A stretch of DNA of 64,000 nt from Pseudoalteromonas sp. Scap06 (GCF_013394165.1 NZ_CP041330.1:1666501-1730500), one strand, 5' to 3'. Shown: positions 43,719 to 54,604, counted from the first letter of the stretch. Program-made: numbers and translations. Notes: generated by a model not told the origin, from the sequence alone.

Positions 43719-45497
43719 TTAAAATTTAAATGAGGCTTTATTATTACTTAAATCAGATAACGCCATCCCTTCTCTGCGCGGATCGGCGGCGCCATACAAG
43801 CGGTTGTTTTTAACTTCTACCGCATGCAGCCCTGAGTTTAAGTCAATGACACGCACATCATGGCCGCGCTTTTTAAGCTTAGGTACAAGCGCTTCAAGTT
43901 CAGTACCTTTTTCAAGGCTAGTATAATCATTACGATTAGTTGTACGCGGTAAATTAATGGCCTGTTGTGCATTTAAATCCCAATCTAAAACGCCAATAAC
44001 AACTTGCGCTACATAATCAATAATACGACTCCCACCAGGAGAACCCACTACTAAACGTAAACTGCCATCTTGGTTAAAAACCATCACCGGAGACATTGAG
44101 CTGCGCGGACGTTTATGTGCTTCGACCCTGTTAGCCACCAATTTGCCATTTTTACGTGGCGAAAGTGAAAAATCAGTCAGCTGATTATTTAAAATATAAC
44201 CATTAACCATCACTGTTGAGCCAAACGCCATTTCAATAGAGCTGGTCATTGAAACAGCGTTTCCTTTGCTATCCACAATTGATACATGCGAGGTAGAGGG
44301 CAGCTCAAAAGAATCATCGTTTGCATAGCTTAAGTGATCAACAGGGTTACCTGGCAATGCTTTTTGATCTTTTTCAGTAATTAATTTCGCGCGGGTGGCA
44401 ATATAGTCTTTATTTAATAATTCTTGAGTAGGTACTTGGGTAAAGTCAGGATCGCCAATATATTTATTACGATCGGCAAACGCAATACGTGACGCTTGGC
44501 TAAAGTAATGAATTGCCTCGGCGCTATTGGCTTTAATATTTGCCATGTTTTTGTGTTCAAGCAAGCCTAAAATTTGTAGTACTGAGATACCGCCACTACT
44601 AGGCGGCGCCATCGAGCACACATTATACACTCGATATTTTATACAAACGGGTGCACGCTCTTTACTGCTGTAATTAGCAAGATCTTGCTCAGATAATTTA
44701 CCAGGCGCAATTTTTGACTGCTGTACTGCTTTTACCATAGCTTTGGCATTATCGCCTTTATAAAACGCATCTATCCCTTTTGAAGCAATGTCTTTATATA
44801 AATTAGCTAATGGCTGATTTTTTTTAATACTGCCGACTTCAATTACTTTGCCATTAGGAAAAAAATACTCATTAATCACCGGCATACTCATTACGCCTGG
44901 GTTTAATTGTCTAACCAGTAAACCATGTAACCGAGGCGATACTTCAAACCCTTGTTCAGCAAGTTTAATCGCAGGTTCAAATAAGCTAGCCCAAGGTAAA
45001 GAACCGTACTGTTTATGGGCGCTGGCAAATGCATGTAAAATACCGGGTACGCCTACAGAGCGTCCACCTACAACCGCTTCAATCCATTTTACTGCGTTGC
45101 CGTGTTTATTTAAAAACAGGTTTTCATCGGCATTACTCGGCGCGGTTTCACGGCCATCAAAGCTGGTGAGTTTATTATTCGCTTTATTGTAATACATCAT
45201 AAAGGTACCACCGCCAATACCTGATGATTGCGGCTCAACTAATGTAAGTACTAATTGGGTGGCAATAGCGGCATCAACCGCACTGCCGCCTTGCGCTAAA
45301 ATGGCTTTACCAGCTTGTGAAGCATACGGGTTAGCGGCGGCTACCATGTACTTATCGCCAGCCACTAATTTCTTATGTACAACACCTGTGGCCGCTTCAG
45401 GTTCACGTGTTTCAATTGTGCTAGCGTTTTGTGCAAACAAAGGAAAAGACAAGGCACTTAGAGTCAGTGCGAATAAACAGTTGAGCTTAAAATTCAT
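43719..45497 (-). CDS. ggt: Gamma-glutamyltransferase
   Basis: A 592-residue periplasmic Ntn hydrolase that cleaves glutathione and transfers gamma-glutamyl groups. A signal peptide (ALTLSALSFPLFAQ) precedes the large subunit. Autoprocessing would occur at the Thr of PSTSHVSIVDSKGNAVSMTS (about residue 400), and the substrate motifs SGIGGGTFMMYY, FDGRETAPSNA and GSPGGSRIIDY are intact. The ATG at 45497 is preferred over a GTG two codons upstream. Confidence 0.93.
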   Translation of the reverse strand: MNFKLNCLFALTLSALSFPLFAQNASTIETREPEAATGVVHKKLVAGDKYMVAAANPYASQAGKAILAQGGSAVDAAIATQLVLTLVEPQSSGIGGGTFMMYYNKANNKLTSFDGRETAPSNADENLFLNKHGNAVKWIEAVVGGRSVGVPGILHAFASAHKQYGSLPWASLFEPAIKLAEQGFEVSPRLHGLLVRQLNPGVMSMPVINEYFFPNGKVIEVGSIKKNQPLANLYKDIASKGIDAFYKGDNAKAMVKAVQQSKIAPGKLSEQDLANYSSKERAPVCIKYRVYNVCSMAPPSSGGISVLQILGLLEHKNMANIKANSAEAIHYFSQASRIAFADRNKYIGDPDFTQVPTQELLNKDYIATRAKLITEKDQKALPGNPVDHLSYANDDSFELPSTSHVSIVDSKGNAVSMTSSIEMAFGSTVMVNGYILNNQLTDFSLSPRKNGKLVANRVEAHKRPRSSMSPVMVFNQDGSLRLVVGSPGGSRIIDYVAQVVIGVLDWDLNAQQAINLPRTTNRNDYTSLEKGTELEALVPKLKKRGHDVRVIDLNSGLHAVEVKNNRLYGAADPRREGMALSDLSNNKASFKF

Positions 45498-45592
45498 AAT
45501 CACTTAATAAACTTAAATTGCATGGAAGATAATTGGCATCTTAAAGTTAAACAGGCACAATATGCAAAAATAAATATAAAAATGATCGCTAA

Positions 45593-46180
45593 ATGCTTAA
45601 TTTACCTCTTCAGCCGCGCTATGTTTTCCCTCCCTTATGTTTAATCGTATTAAGTACGTTCTTAGCATGGCTGGGGATAAACAACGAACTTGAATTTAAT
45701 CGTCAACTGATTGAACAAGGCCAACTGTGGCGTTTGTTTACCAGCCAATTTGTACACGCCAATTGGGTGCACTTAGGGCTGAATTGTGCCGGTATAGCGC
45801 TTATTTGGTTATTGCATGGTGAGTATACTTCGCCAAGCAGATATAGTTTTAATATTGCCACATTGGCTATGTGGTGTGGCTTAGGTGTTTTTTGGTTTTG
45901 TCCCGCAATTACAATTTACACAGGGCTTAGTGCCCTATTGCATGGCGTGATCATTTGGGGAGCCATAAAAGATGTCACTGTTGGACTTAAATCAGGTTAT
46001 GTGTTGTTTATTGGTGTTTGGGTAAAATTAATTGCAGAGCAAATAAATGGCCCTAGTGCTGATATAGGCGCATTGATCAACTCAACGGTGGCCGTTGATG
46101 CTCATTTAATTGGCGCGATTGGCGGCGCATTGTTGGGCGTTCCTTTAATTATTAAATTAATCAGCAAAAATAAAGAATAA
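45593..46180 (+). CDS. rrtA: Rhombosortase (rhomboid-family intramembrane protease)
   Basis: A 195-residue polytopic rhomboid-type protein. Family marks are LWRLFTSQFVHANWVHLGLN, the catalytic serine in YTGLSALLHG (GLSA rather than GLSG) and the catalytic His in DAHLIGAIGGALLG. Rhombosortases process proteins with GlyGly-CTERM tails before surface release. No clear GlyGly-CTERM substrate is visible in this window, so partners must lie elsewhere. Confidence 0.87.
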   Translation: MLNLPLQPRYVFPPLCLIVLSTFLAWLGINNELEFNRQLIEQGQLWRLFTSQFVHANWVHLGLNCAGIALIWLLHGEYTSPSRYSFNIATLAMWCGLGVFWFCPAITIYTGLSALLHGVIIWGAIKDVTVGLKSGYVLFIGVWVKLIAEQINGPSADIGALINSTVAVDAHLIGAIGGALLGVPLIIKLISKNKE

Positions 46181-46206
46181 AAAAACGCCACATTGTGGCG
46201 TTTTTT
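46180..46206. terminator. Bidirectional terminator after rrtA
   Basis: AAAAAACGCCACA / TGTGGCGTTTTTT stem with almost no loop, between convergent rrtA and the S9 peptidase gene. Confidence 0.92.
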
Positions 46207-46222
46207 ACTAATTTACCGCTAT

Positions 46223-48724
46223 TTATAGTGTTTCTTTAAACAACTTATAAATACGACGGTATTCGTCTAACCAGCTCGAAGGCTGCACAAAACCATGCGG
46301 CTCTACTGGGAAGATTGCTGTTTCAAAGTTTTCTTTCTCAAGTTCTATTAAACGCTGCACTAAACGCACTGAATCTTGAAAGAACACATTATCATCAACC
46401 ATAGGCGCATTAATTAATAAATGCTTTTTAAGCCCTTCAGCATAGTAAATAGGTGAACTACGCTCATAAGCTATTGGGTCAACATCTGGGTGATTCAAAA
46501 TGTTAGCGGTATAGCCTGTGTTGTAATGTGCCCAATCAGTCACAGGGCGAAGCGCCGCTCCTGATTGAAACAAATCTGGCGCGGTAAATAACGCCATAAA
46601 GGTCATAAATCCACCGTATGAGCCACCATAAGTACCTACCGCTTGGGTATCAACGTTGGCATTTTCAGCCATCCATTTTACGCCGTCAGCTAAATCTTGT
46701 GTTTCAGGTGTTCCCATTTGACGGTAAATAGCAGTACGCCAATCACGGCCATAACCTTTAGAAGCACGGTAATCCATATCCATCACTACGTAACCTTCAT
46801 CGGCAAGTAATGAATGAAACATAAATTCGCGAAAGTAACCAGACCAACCCATGTGTGAATTTTGCAGGTAACCGGCACCGTGGTTAAAAATAACCGCTTT
46901 ACGGTTTTTACCTGTTTCACCTTCTTGGTAATCAGCCGGGTAATAAACTTTGGCGTATATTGGCTGATCTGTATGGCTTGAAGGCACAGCAACAATTTTA
47001 GGCGCCGTGAGTTTTTTAGCTAAGAACGCGTCAGATACCGTGTTAGTTAAACGAGTTGCGGTTGTGTTTGCTTTAGCCTCAGCCACATAAAGCTCAGTGG
47101 GTATAGTGATTTTAGAGTGTCTTAATAATAACTTAGACTGATCAGGGCTTAAGGTGTAATCCGTCATGCCGTTTAAGTCTGTTACTTGCTCGCTATCACC
47201 TGTTTGTAGATTAACGCGGTATATTTCGTAAAGGCCTGGATGCTCAATATTCGCTTTATAGTAAATAGCGCTATTGTCATCAGTAAGGGTTAAATTAGAT
47301 ACTTCAAATTTACCCATGGTAAGCGCAGTGGCTTTACCATCAAGTGGCTTTTTATAAAGTTGACTATAGCCCGACTCTTCTGATAAGTAATACAAGGTAG
47401 TGGAATTATTTAACCAACCAAAGTCGTTAAAGGCATAAGCAATCCACGCATCGTCATGTAAACGATGTTGAGACACAAGTTTGTTATTTTCAAAATCTAC
47501 AGTGGCTAACCAACGATCTTTGTTATCCCATGCTTCAAGCATAATCGCTACTTGGCTACCATCATCGTTCCAGCTGATGGGTGATTGATTCCAACCCCAA
47601 TCTGAAATAACGTTTATACCACGAGGTTGTTTTTTAGATTTATAGGTTTTACCTTCACGGGCGAAGTTTTCTTTTTTAACCTCAGCAAGTACATCTTCAT
47701 CAAAACCAGGTAAAGTATTGAACCCTAATGTGGTTTGGCTTTGATCTGCAAGGTTAATATAAACAAGCTCAGAAGTTTGCTCTTTAGAATCAGCTACGCG
47801 GCGGCGAACTTTTTTAGGCTCTATCGTCGCATCATCAGTGATGTAATTAGGCATAATATCGCCTTCACCACGCCATGAGCTTTTTTCTTGTACGACTACA
47901 ATTAACGCATCGCCATTTGGAGAAAGCTCTGCTTCATCAACCGTGTTGCCATCGCCTAAATAATAATGAGTGTTAGCAATTGAGCTGTTATTAGCTTTTA
48001 CTTGCTCTTTACGCTCATGCTTATCTTGTTTATTTTTGTGCTGCAGTGCAATGTAATCAATAAGCTTATGTTGCTCTTTGGCAATATAAGTTGATGGTTC
48101 TTTTACGCCTTGTGGTTTGTCAGCGAGTTTTAAATTGGCTATTTCGCGGGTTAAACCTGTGGTTAAATCCACTTTGAAAAAGATATTACCCTGACGATAC
48201 GCTAAGTTACCATCGTTTAAAAACTGTGGTTTTGACTCAGTAGCAGAGCTTTGCGTAATTTGTTTAATTACGCCTGACTTTACGTTTTTGATAAATACGT
48301 TACCCTCAAACACATAAGCTTGAAGTGATTTATCGTTAGAAAAAACAGCTTTACTTGAACCAACACGGTGTAATTTTTCTAGTGCCACTTGCTCTGCTGT
48401 TTGTGAGTTTACAGCTTGAGTGAATAAATCTCTTAGCTCACTACCTTGCTGCTTACGCGCATAAATAATGGTACTTGAATCTGCACTCCAAAATGCGCTT
48501 TGCGGTTGGCGTCCAATCCAATCAGGGTGAGCCATCGCTTGTTCAAGGGTAATTTTTGAATCGCCCAAATCTGCGGGCGTGTTAACAACACTAGCAACGG
48601 TGGTATTTGTTTGAATAGATGAGTCAGTAGAAGTTGTAGCGGTTGCTGTACAACCCGCTAACATAACACTTGATGCAACAGCGATTGCAACAAGTGTTTT
48701 AGAAGATGAGAATTTAAAAATCAT
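46223..48724 (-). CDS. S9 family peptidase lipoprotein (DPP4/acylaminoacyl-peptidase-like)
   Basis: An 833-residue prolyl oligopeptidase-type protease. The lipobox LAGC at residues ~21-24 predicts anchoring to the outer membrane. An N-terminal beta-propeller region (TolB/DPP4-like repeats) precedes the hydrolase with catalytic Ser in GTYGGSYGGFMTF, Asp in PMVDDNVFF and His in VEPHGFV. It would degrade peptides at the cell surface or in the periplasm, together with the exported M17 enzyme. Confidence 0.92.
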   Translation of the reverse strand: MIFKFSSSKTLVAIAVASSVMLAGCTATATTSTDSSIQTNTTVASVVNTPADLGDSKITLEQAMAHPDWIGRQPQSAFWSADSSTIIYARKQQGSELRDLFTQAVNSQTAEQVALEKLHRVGSSKAVFSNDKSLQAYVFEGNVFIKNVKSGVIKQITQSSATESKPQFLNDGNLAYRQGNIFFKVDLTTGLTREIANLKLADKPQGVKEPSTYIAKEQHKLIDYIALQHKNKQDKHERKEQVKANNSSIANTHYYLGDGNTVDEAELSPNGDALIVVVQEKSSWRGEGDIMPNYITDDATIEPKKVRRRVADSKEQTSELVYINLADQSQTTLGFNTLPGFDEDVLAEVKKENFAREGKTYKSKKQPRGINVISDWGWNQSPISWNDDGSQVAIMLEAWDNKDRWLATVDFENNKLVSQHRLHDDAWIAYAFNDFGWLNNSTTLYYLSEESGYSQLYKKPLDGKATALTMGKFEVSNLTLTDDNSAIYYKANIEHPGLYEIYRVNLQTGDSEQVTDLNGMTDYTLSPDQSKLLLRHSKITIPTELYVAEAKANTTATRLTNTVSDAFLAKKLTAPKIVAVPSSHTDQPIYAKVYYPADYQEGETGKNRKAVIFNHGAGYLQNSHMGWSGYFREFMFHSLLADEGYVVMDMDYRASKGYGRDWRTAIYRQMGTPETQDLADGVKWMAENANVDTQAVGTYGGSYGGFMTFMALFTAPDLFQSGAALRPVTDWAHYNTGYTANILNHPDVDPIAYERSSPIYYAEGLKKHLLINAPMVDDNVFFQDSVRLVQRLIELEKENFETAIFPVEPHGFVQPSSWLDEYRRIYKLFKETL

Positions 48725-48829
48725 AGTGCTTCTTGACGGTTATTATAATTAACCATATTTAAGCAGAAGCACCTTTATAATTGCAATTATTTAAGATAAA
48801 CAACGCTGATATCGGGGTGAGTAACCCGT

Positions 48830-49999
48830 TTATTCAACCGTTAAATCAAGCCAGACTAATCGGTGGTCGCTTGATGCATTTCTATCTTTAATTAAACGAT
48901 ATAATTCGCTTTGTTTTTTCGGCCAAAAAACTCCACCATCTTTTATGGTTAAGCCATAATTTGAAGGGAGTACGTAATCAACGCGTGCTTGCCAATTAGC
49001 GGTATAGTTTTTAGCATAAGCTTGCGGGTATTGCTCTTTTGCGCCCTCACTGGTTGGAATAAAACCGGCGTTAATCAATGGGCTTTTAAGTATTTGGTCA
49101 GTAGTATTAGTACGCTTTTTATCACCTTCAGGTGCGGCATTTAGATCACCTAAAATCACAAATCGCGATTTTGCTGCAAGCCCACCCTTTTTACCATTAT
49201 CATCATAAAGGTAACTTTCGTTATTAACGTAATCGGCAATAAGCCTAATTTCATCATGGTTACGAATGCCATTTCTGTCTTCATCGCCATCAAACACAGG
49301 CGGTGTTGGATGCGACGCTAACATATGGACTACTTTATCGTTTACTTTTACGGGTATATCCCAAAAAGATTTAGAGCTTAAACGTAAAGCATTCCACTCT
49401 TCATCGTTATACCAATTGGTATTGGTTTTTGGGTCAACTGGCATTTTTACATTAGGTAAATCTTTGTGCTTGAAGGTTTGTAATGTTCTGATGTTGTCAA
49501 AATCAATCGGGTAGCGAGATAAAAACGCCATTGCGTAATGGCCTTCAAAAAAACCAAAGCCCTGTGCATCACCCATTACCCCAGTTTTTTTGCCGTTATT
49601 GTCTAAGTCAAACTCAGTTGCTAAGCCGGTATTAACGGGGGCAATGTAAACGTATGGGTAATCAATTGCTGCTTGATTATTTTGCCCTACATTTAAGTAG
49701 TGGCTTTTAAAATACTCAATACCTTGCTCTTTTGGAATGTAGTCAAACTCATTGAGTAGTACTACATCTGGGCGGACGCGCTGGATTATTTCAGCAATAT
49801 TTTTAATTTGCTGGTGGTTTGAACGCAGTGCATTTACCAGTGCATCACTTTTTACTTGTTCATTTTTAGCGGTGTAATTAGTGGCATCCATACTGACATT
49901 AAAGGTTGCTACGCGTAGCGATTCAGCCAATACAGGGCTGCTAGAAAAAACAGCAAATAACACACTACTGATTGCTGTAATACTAAGATTACGTTTCAT
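48830..49999 (-). CDS. Exported endonuclease/exonuclease/phosphatase-family protein
   Basis: 389 residues from the ATG at 49999, which starts a clean signal peptide (MKRNLSITAISSVLFAVFSS); the longer in-frame start at 50053 is rejected. EEP motifs are RVATFNVSM, VVLLNEFDY, MLASHPTPP, FVILGDLNAAPEG and SSDHRLVWLD. The substrate could be phosphodiester or phosphate ester. The ATG overlaps the upstream stop (TAATG), so it is coupled to the YeiH-type gene. No GlyGly-CTERM tail is present. Confidence 0.85.
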   Translation of the reverse strand: MKRNLSITAISSVLFAVFSSSPVLAESLRVATFNVSMDATNYTAKNEQVKSDALVNALRSNHQQIKNIAEIIQRVRPDVVLLNEFDYIPKEQGIEYFKSHYLNVGQNNQAAIDYPYVYIAPVNTGLATEFDLDNNGKKTGVMGDAQGFGFFEGHYAMAFLSRYPIDFDNIRTLQTFKHKDLPNVKMPVDPKTNTNWYNDEEWNALRLSSKSFWDIPVKVNDKVVHMLASHPTPPVFDGDEDRNGIRNHDEIRLIADYVNNESYLYDDNGKKGGLAAKSRFVILGDLNAAPEGDKKRTNTTDQILKSPLINAGFIPTSEGAKEQYPQAYAKNYTANWQARVDYVLPSNYGLTIKDGGVFWPKKQSELYRLIKDRNASSDHRLVWLDLTVE

Positions 50000-50931
50000 T
50001 ATATGAATCCATCTATAATTAATAATAAAATTGTGCTGCTGACTATAACCCACAAAGTAATTGCCATCAAAAATGGCTTTATACCTGCTTGCTTAAGAAC
50101 CGATAGTGACAAACCACTGCCAATTAAAAACAGTGTAACCACTAATAATTGCTTAGCTGCACTATTAATAAGTTCCCATGTGGATGAAAACGACGGCATA
50201 TAAGTATTTATTAATGCGGCTAATAAAAAGCCCACAATAAATAAAGGAATACTTGCCTTTTCATCAGAGCGCATAAACACTCCCGCAACCGCTGTATAAG
50301 GAATAATCCACATCGCACGGGTCAATTTCACCGTAGTGGCAATACTCAGTGCCACAGCACCATAAGTAGCCGATGCCCCTACTACGCTGCTAGTATCGTG
50401 AATGGCTAATGCGGCCCACAAACCAAATTGCTGTTGGGTTAACTCAAAATAATGCCCAATTGCGGGAAATAATAATAATCCCACGCCATTAAGTAAAAAT
50501 ACAATCCCTAAGGCAACAGCGACTTCGTGATCTTTAGCTTTTATAACCGGTGCCATAGCGGCAATGGCGCTGCCACCGCAAATAGCGGTACCAAATGAAA
50601 TTAGCACGCCTGTATTACGATTAAGCTTAAAAACTTGGGTTAAAATCTCTCCAAACCCGATTATGGCAGTAATACTAACAATTGTTAATACTAAAGAGCT
50701 GCGTCCTACCTCAATTACTTCATTAAAATCAACAGCAAAGCCTAAGCCCACAACGGCAAGCTTAAGCATCACTTTACTGGCCTGTTGAGAAAGCTCACTA
50801 AACGGGTTGCCTAAGGTAATAGCAAATATAGCGCCTAAAACCAATGCACTTCCAGCACCTAAAAAAGGAGTCATACACAAAGCGAGTAAGAGTATAAATA
50901 TTGGCTTATGCAATTTAGTGATAATCATCAC
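49999..50931 (-). CDS. YeiH-type putative sulfate exporter (UPF0324)
   Basis: A 310-residue membrane protein with about ten segments. Family blocks are LGSALVLGAIFAITLGNPF-like start, VGLGFAVDFNEVIEVG, FGTAICGGSAIAAMAPVIKA and IHDTSSVVGASATYG. Members of this family are linked to sulfonate or sulfate export. It is followed by the EEP gene (one-base overlap) and preceded by a DUF2798 gene one base away. Confidence 0.88.
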   Translation of the reverse strand: MMIITKLHKPIFILLLALCMTPFLGAGSALVLGAIFAITLGNPFSELSQQASKVMLKLAVVGLGFAVDFNEVIEVGRSSLVLTIVSITAIIGFGEILTQVFKLNRNTGVLISFGTAICGGSAIAAMAPVIKAKDHEVAVALGIVFLLNGVGLLLFPAIGHYFELTQQQFGLWAALAIHDTSSVVGASATYGAVALSIATTVKLTRAMWIIPYTAVAGVFMRSDEKASIPLFIVGFLLAALINTYMPSFSSTWELINSAAKQLLVVTLFLIGSGLSLSVLKQAGIKPFLMAITLWVIVSSTILLLIIDGFI

Positions 50932-50932
50932 T

Positions 50933-51157
50933 TTAAGGCCGAATAAGTTTATTTGTCAGTTTATGTACGACGGGAGCAACAAATATAACTGTAGGAAAAG
51001 CAATGCAAAAGGCAAATAACCAGGCTTTAAGCCATATAGCTACAATATTTTCGACCATTCCTACATTAAAAATTGAAATAACAAACGACATAAAGCCTGA
51101 CATGAAAAGTGCCATAAAAAAAGCGAACACAATAGTACGAAACTTTGGGTGGATCAT
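50933..51157 (-). CDS. DUF2798 small membrane protein
   Basis: A 74-residue protein with two membrane helices separated by a short loop. DUF2798 marks: FAFFMALFMSGFMSFVI and WLKAWLFAFCIAFPTVIFVA, ending with P.V..L.. . It is the first gene of a three-gene leftward unit with the YeiH-type exporter and the EEP protein. Function is unknown. Confidence 0.85.
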   Translation of the reverse strand: MIHPKFRTIVFAFFMALFMSGFMSFVISIFNVGMVENIVAIWLKAWLFAFCIAFPTVIFVAPVVHKLTNKLIRP

Positions 51158-51221
51158 TGAAAAGAAACCTTTAGAAGGTAAAGCGATAAATTGAATTCAA
51201 CTTACCGCTTGATTTTTTAAC

Positions 51222-52364
51222 TTATAATAGCGATTTGCTAGTAGCTAATACGCCTGGGTAATCCTGCTCTGGCAAGCATGATGTAAGTTCAGCTAGGCGG
51301 TTACCTAATTGCTGTAAACTCTCACCCGAAACATTAATATGCCCCATTTTACGACCGGGCTTAACGCCTTTACCATACCAGTGACTGGTTACATCCGCCG
51401 TTTTTAAAACATCAGCAGGGATATGTGCTTGGCCTAATACATTGATCATAGCAGTAGGTTGCTTAATTTGCGTATTACCCAAAGGTAACCCTGCAACAGC
51501 ACGCATATGGTTTTCAAATTGCGAGCAGTGAGCACCTTGCTGTGTCCAGTGTCCTGAGTTATGCACTCGAGGAGCTATTTCGTTAACTAATAACGTACCC
51601 TGTACATCAAAAAACTCTATGGCCAATACACCTACATAATTAAGCTCATTTGCAATACGGGTAAATGCTGAGGTTGCTTGGCTCTCTACTAAGCTATTAT
51701 CTTTACCGGCTAGTGAAAGCGTTAATACACCATTGGTATGTTGGTTTTCAGTAAGTGGATAAATTGCAACGTTACCCTCTTTGTCGCGCGCGCCAATAAT
51801 AGAGACTTCACGATCAAACGGGATCATTTTCTCAGCAATAATTGAATGAGGTGCATGCTCTGTACCTGAGGCAATAAAGTCAGCCATTTCAGCCCAAATA
51901 GTGTCTATTTCATCATCAGATTTTAAACGCCATTGGCCTTTGCCGTCATACCCAGCTTGGCAGGTTTTTATAACTAACGGCTTACCTAATATTTTAGCTG
52001 CTTGTTCAAGATGCGCTTTTTCAGTAATAAGTTGGTATGGTGCACAAGCTACTTCGGTTTTATCTAACAAGGCTTTTTCAAGCGAACGGTCACCACCGGT
52101 TTTTATTGCTTGTTTACCTGGATAAAACTTATTGCTATTGCAGCAAAGCGTTAATACATCATCGGGAATATGCTCAAACTCAGCGGTAATCGCATCTGCA
52201 TCATTGATAGCTTGCTCAAGTGTGGTTGAATACACTTGGTTGGTTAGCGGGTGCACAATTTTTTGGCTGCCAACATCATAAGCAATCACATTTAAATTAA
52301 GCGGTGCGCCAGCAAGGCTCATCATTCGCGCAAGCTGCCCAGCACCTAAAATTAATATAGTCAT
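51222..52364 (-). CDS. purK: 5-(carboxyamino)imidazole ribonucleotide synthase
   Basis: A 380-residue ATP-grasp enzyme of purine synthesis that makes N5-CAIR from AIR and bicarbonate. Motifs: ILGAGQLARMMSLAG, ATP-grasp KTCQAGYDGKGQW, EKMIPFDREVSII and NEIAPRVHNSGHWT. It starts three bases after purE, in the usual purEK order, so they form an operon. Confidence 0.96.
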   Translation of the reverse strand: MTILILGAGQLARMMSLAGAPLNLNVIAYDVGSQKIVHPLTNQVYSTTLEQAINDADAITAEFEHIPDDVLTLCCNSNKFYPGKQAIKTGGDRSLEKALLDKTEVACAPYQLITEKAHLEQAAKILGKPLVIKTCQAGYDGKGQWRLKSDDEIDTIWAEMADFIASGTEHAPHSIIAEKMIPFDREVSIIGARDKEGNVAIYPLTENQHTNGVLTLSLAGKDNSLVESQATSAFTRIANELNYVGVLAIEFFDVQGTLLVNEIAPRVHNSGHWTQQGAHCSQFENHMRAVAGLPLGNTQIKQPTAMINVLGQAHIPADVLKTADVTSHWYGKGVKPGRKMGHINVSGESLQQLGNRLAELTSCLPEQDYPGVLATSKSLL

Positions 52365-52366
52365 TA

Positions 52367-52849
52367 TTACTCTGCAGGATTTGGGTTAGCTAGAATAGTG
52401 TCGGTTTGCTCTTTACGAAACGCTTCAATTTTGGCGAAAATTTCAGGATTTTGACAGCCTAATATTTGTGCAGCCAATAAACCAGCATTAGCTGCACCTG
52501 GCTCACCAATAGCCAAAGTGCCTACAGCAACGCCCTTAGGCATCTGGCAAATAGACAATAATGAATCAACACCATTTAATGCTTTTGACTTAACTGGAAC
52601 GCCTAAAACTGGCAATGATGTAAACGCTGCAGCCATACCCGGTAAGTGAGCCGCCCCACCTGCGCCTGCAATAATTACTTTAATGCCACGCTCGCTTGCT
52701 GAACTTGCATAATCAGCAAGTAATTGAGGAGTGCGGTGAGCAGAAACCACTTTAGTTTCATAAGCAATGCCAAATTTTTCTAGCATCAACGCAGCGTGTT
52801 CCATGGTTGGCCAATCTGATTTAGAACCCATAATAATGCCAACAGTCAT
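52367..52849 (-). CDS. purE: 5-(carboxyamino)imidazole ribonucleotide mutase
   Basis: A 160-residue class I PurE that converts N5-CAIR to CAIR. Motifs: [14 protein letters not shown], catalytic VVSAHRTPQ, and [12 protein letters not shown] with the PVLGVPV strand. Adjacent to purK on the same strand. No PurR box was obvious upstream. Confidence 0.97.
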   Translation of the reverse strand: MTVGIIMGSKSDWPTMEHAALMLEKFGIAYETKVVSAHRTPQLLADYASSASERGIKVIIAGAGGAAHLPGMAAAFTSLPVLGVPVKSKALNGVDSLLSICQMPKGVAVGTLAIGEPGAANAGLLAAQILGCQNPEIFAKIEAFRKEQTDTILANPNPAE

Positions 52850-52951
52850 AAATACTCCTCAGTAATGTATTTTAAAAATAGCGGACTTATGTCCGGTTTT
52901 ATGGCGGGTATTATATACTTAAATACCGCAGTAATGCGACCAGCAGGCAAT

Positions 52952-52981
52952 AAAAAAGCCATGTTAAACATGGCTTTTTTT
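52952..52981 (-). terminator. Terminator of the ybiT gene
   Basis: AAAAAAGCCATG, loop TTAAA, CATGGCTTTTTT: perfect 12-bp stem, 22 bases past the stop of the ABC-F gene. Confidence 0.93.
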
Positions 52982-53002
52982 AAATGCTGAAAATACTTGC
53001 TG

Positions 53003-54604
53003 TTATGCTTCTTTACTCGCCAAGTATTCGCTGTAGTTTCCTCTAAAGTCGATAATTTTACCGTCTTTAATTTCCCAAATACGGGTAGCAACTGATGATA
53101 CAAACTGACGGTCGTGTGACACAAACATCAAAGTACCTTCATACGCTTCAAGTGCTAAGTTAAGCGCTTCTATAGATTCCATATCCATGTGGTTAGTCGG
53201 CTCATCCATTAATAAGATATTTGGTTTATGCATCATGATTTTACCAAACAGCATACGACCTTGCTCACCACCTGAGATAACTTTTACAGATTTTTTAATA
53301 TCGTTTTGTGAAAACAACATACGACCTAAGAAGCTGCGAACAACTTGCTCGTCATCGCCCTCTTGCTGCCATTGTTCCATCCACTCAAATAAGTTCATGT
53401 CTTTTTCAAACTCATCGGCATGGTCTTGCGCATAATAGCCAATATTAGCATTTTCAGACCATTTAAACTCACCGCTTTTAGGCGCTAAACGCCCTGCTAA
53501 GGTGTTTAGTAGTGTTGTTTTACCGACACCATTCTCACCAATAATAGCAATGCGTTCACCTACTTCAACTAGGCCTTCTAAACCTGAAAATAAAGTTTCT
53601 TCAAAGCCTTGCGATAAGCTAGTCATTTCAAGCGCGTTACGGAATAACTGCTTTTCTTGTTCAAAACGGATAAATGGCGACTGACGTGACGAAGCTTTCA
53701 CTTCATCTAATTGAATTTTATCAATACGTTTTGCACGTGAAGTTGCTTGCTTTGCTTTTGAAGCATTAGCAGAAAAGCGCGATACAAACTGTTGTAGTTC
53801 AGCTATTTGGCTTTTCTTTTTGGCGTTTTCACTCAATAAACGCTCGCGAGCTTGGGTCGCTGCAAACATATATTCATCGTAGTTACCCGGGTAAATACGT
53901 AATTCACCGTAGTCAATATCGGCCATATGCGTACATACTGAGTTTAAAAAATGACGGTCATGCGAGATGATAATCATAGTACAGTCACGTTGATTTAGAA
54001 CATCTTCTAACCACTTAATTGTGTAAATGTCCAAGTTATTGGTAGGCTCATCAAGCAACATGATATCAGGCTCTGAAAACAATACTTGCGCTAATAGCAC
54101 ACGAAGTTTAAAACCTGGTGCGATTTCAGACATAGGACCGTAATGTTGTTCAGTAGCAATACCAACGCCCAGTAATAGCTCACCCGCTTTAGACTCAGCA
54201 GAATAGCCGTCCATTTCAGCAAACTCAGTTTCAAGGTCGGCTACCTTCATGCCATCCTCTTCACTCATCTCTGGTAGGCTATAAATACGATCGCGTTCTT
54301 GTTTTATATCCCAAAGTTCTTTGTGACCCATTATTACAGTGTCGATCACAGAGTATTCTTCGTAAGCGAACTGATCTTGATTTAGTTTAGCAACACGCTC
54401 ATTAGGATCTGTGCTTACATTACCCGATGATGGTTCAAGTTCACCGCTTAGAATCTTCATAAACGTTGATTTACCACAGCCATTGGCGCCAATTAAACCA
54501 TAGCGGTTTGATTCACCAAATTTAGCTGAGATATTTTCAAATAATGGTTTAGCACCAAATTGCATGGTGATGTTAGCTGTACTAATAATAGCGCTACCCT
54601 CCAA
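53003..54604 (-). CDS. ybiT: ABC-F ATPase YbiT
   Basis: A 533-residue soluble protein with two ABC ATPase domains. First Walker A is GANGCGKST, second GENGVGKTT; Walker B is [10 protein letters not shown] and [11 protein letters not shown]. The linker has the ABC-F arm and PtIM regions ([20 protein letters not shown]). The wording follows E. coli YbiT closely ([30 protein letters not shown]). ABC-F proteins act on ribosomes stalled on difficult sequences. An in-frame ATG-like start a few codons later (near ISTANITM) is also possible. Confidence 0.93.
   Translation of the reverse strand: MEGSAIISTANITMQFGAKPLFENISAKFGESNRYGLIGANGCGKSTFMKILSGELEPSSGNVSTDPNERVAKLNQDQFAYEEYSVIDTVIMGHKELWDIKQERDRIYSLPEMSEEDGMKVADLETEFAEMDGYSAESKAGELLLGVGIATEQHYGPMSEIAPGFKLRVLLAQVLFSEPDIMLLDEPTNNLDIYTIKWLEDVLNQRDCTMIIISHDRHFLNSVCTHMADIDYGELRIYPGNYDEYMFAATQARERLLSENAKKKSQIAELQQFVSRFSANASKAKQATSRAKRIDKIQLDEVKASSRQSPFIRFEQEKQLFRNALEMTSLSQGFEETLFSGLEGLVEVGERIAIIGENGVGKTTLLNTLAGRLAPKSGEFKWSENANIGYYAQDHADEFEKDMNLFEWMEQWQQEGDDEQVVRSFLGRMLFSQNDIKKSVKVISGGEQGRMLFGKIMMHKPNILLMDEPTNHMDMESIEALNLALEAYEGTLMFVSHDRQFVSSVATRIWEIKDGKIIDFRGNYSEYLASKEA

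Noticed and set aside
52846..53124. A 92-residue minus-strand frame between purE and ybiT.
   Set aside because: It covers the end of ybiT in another frame and the ybiT terminator; no independent start signal.
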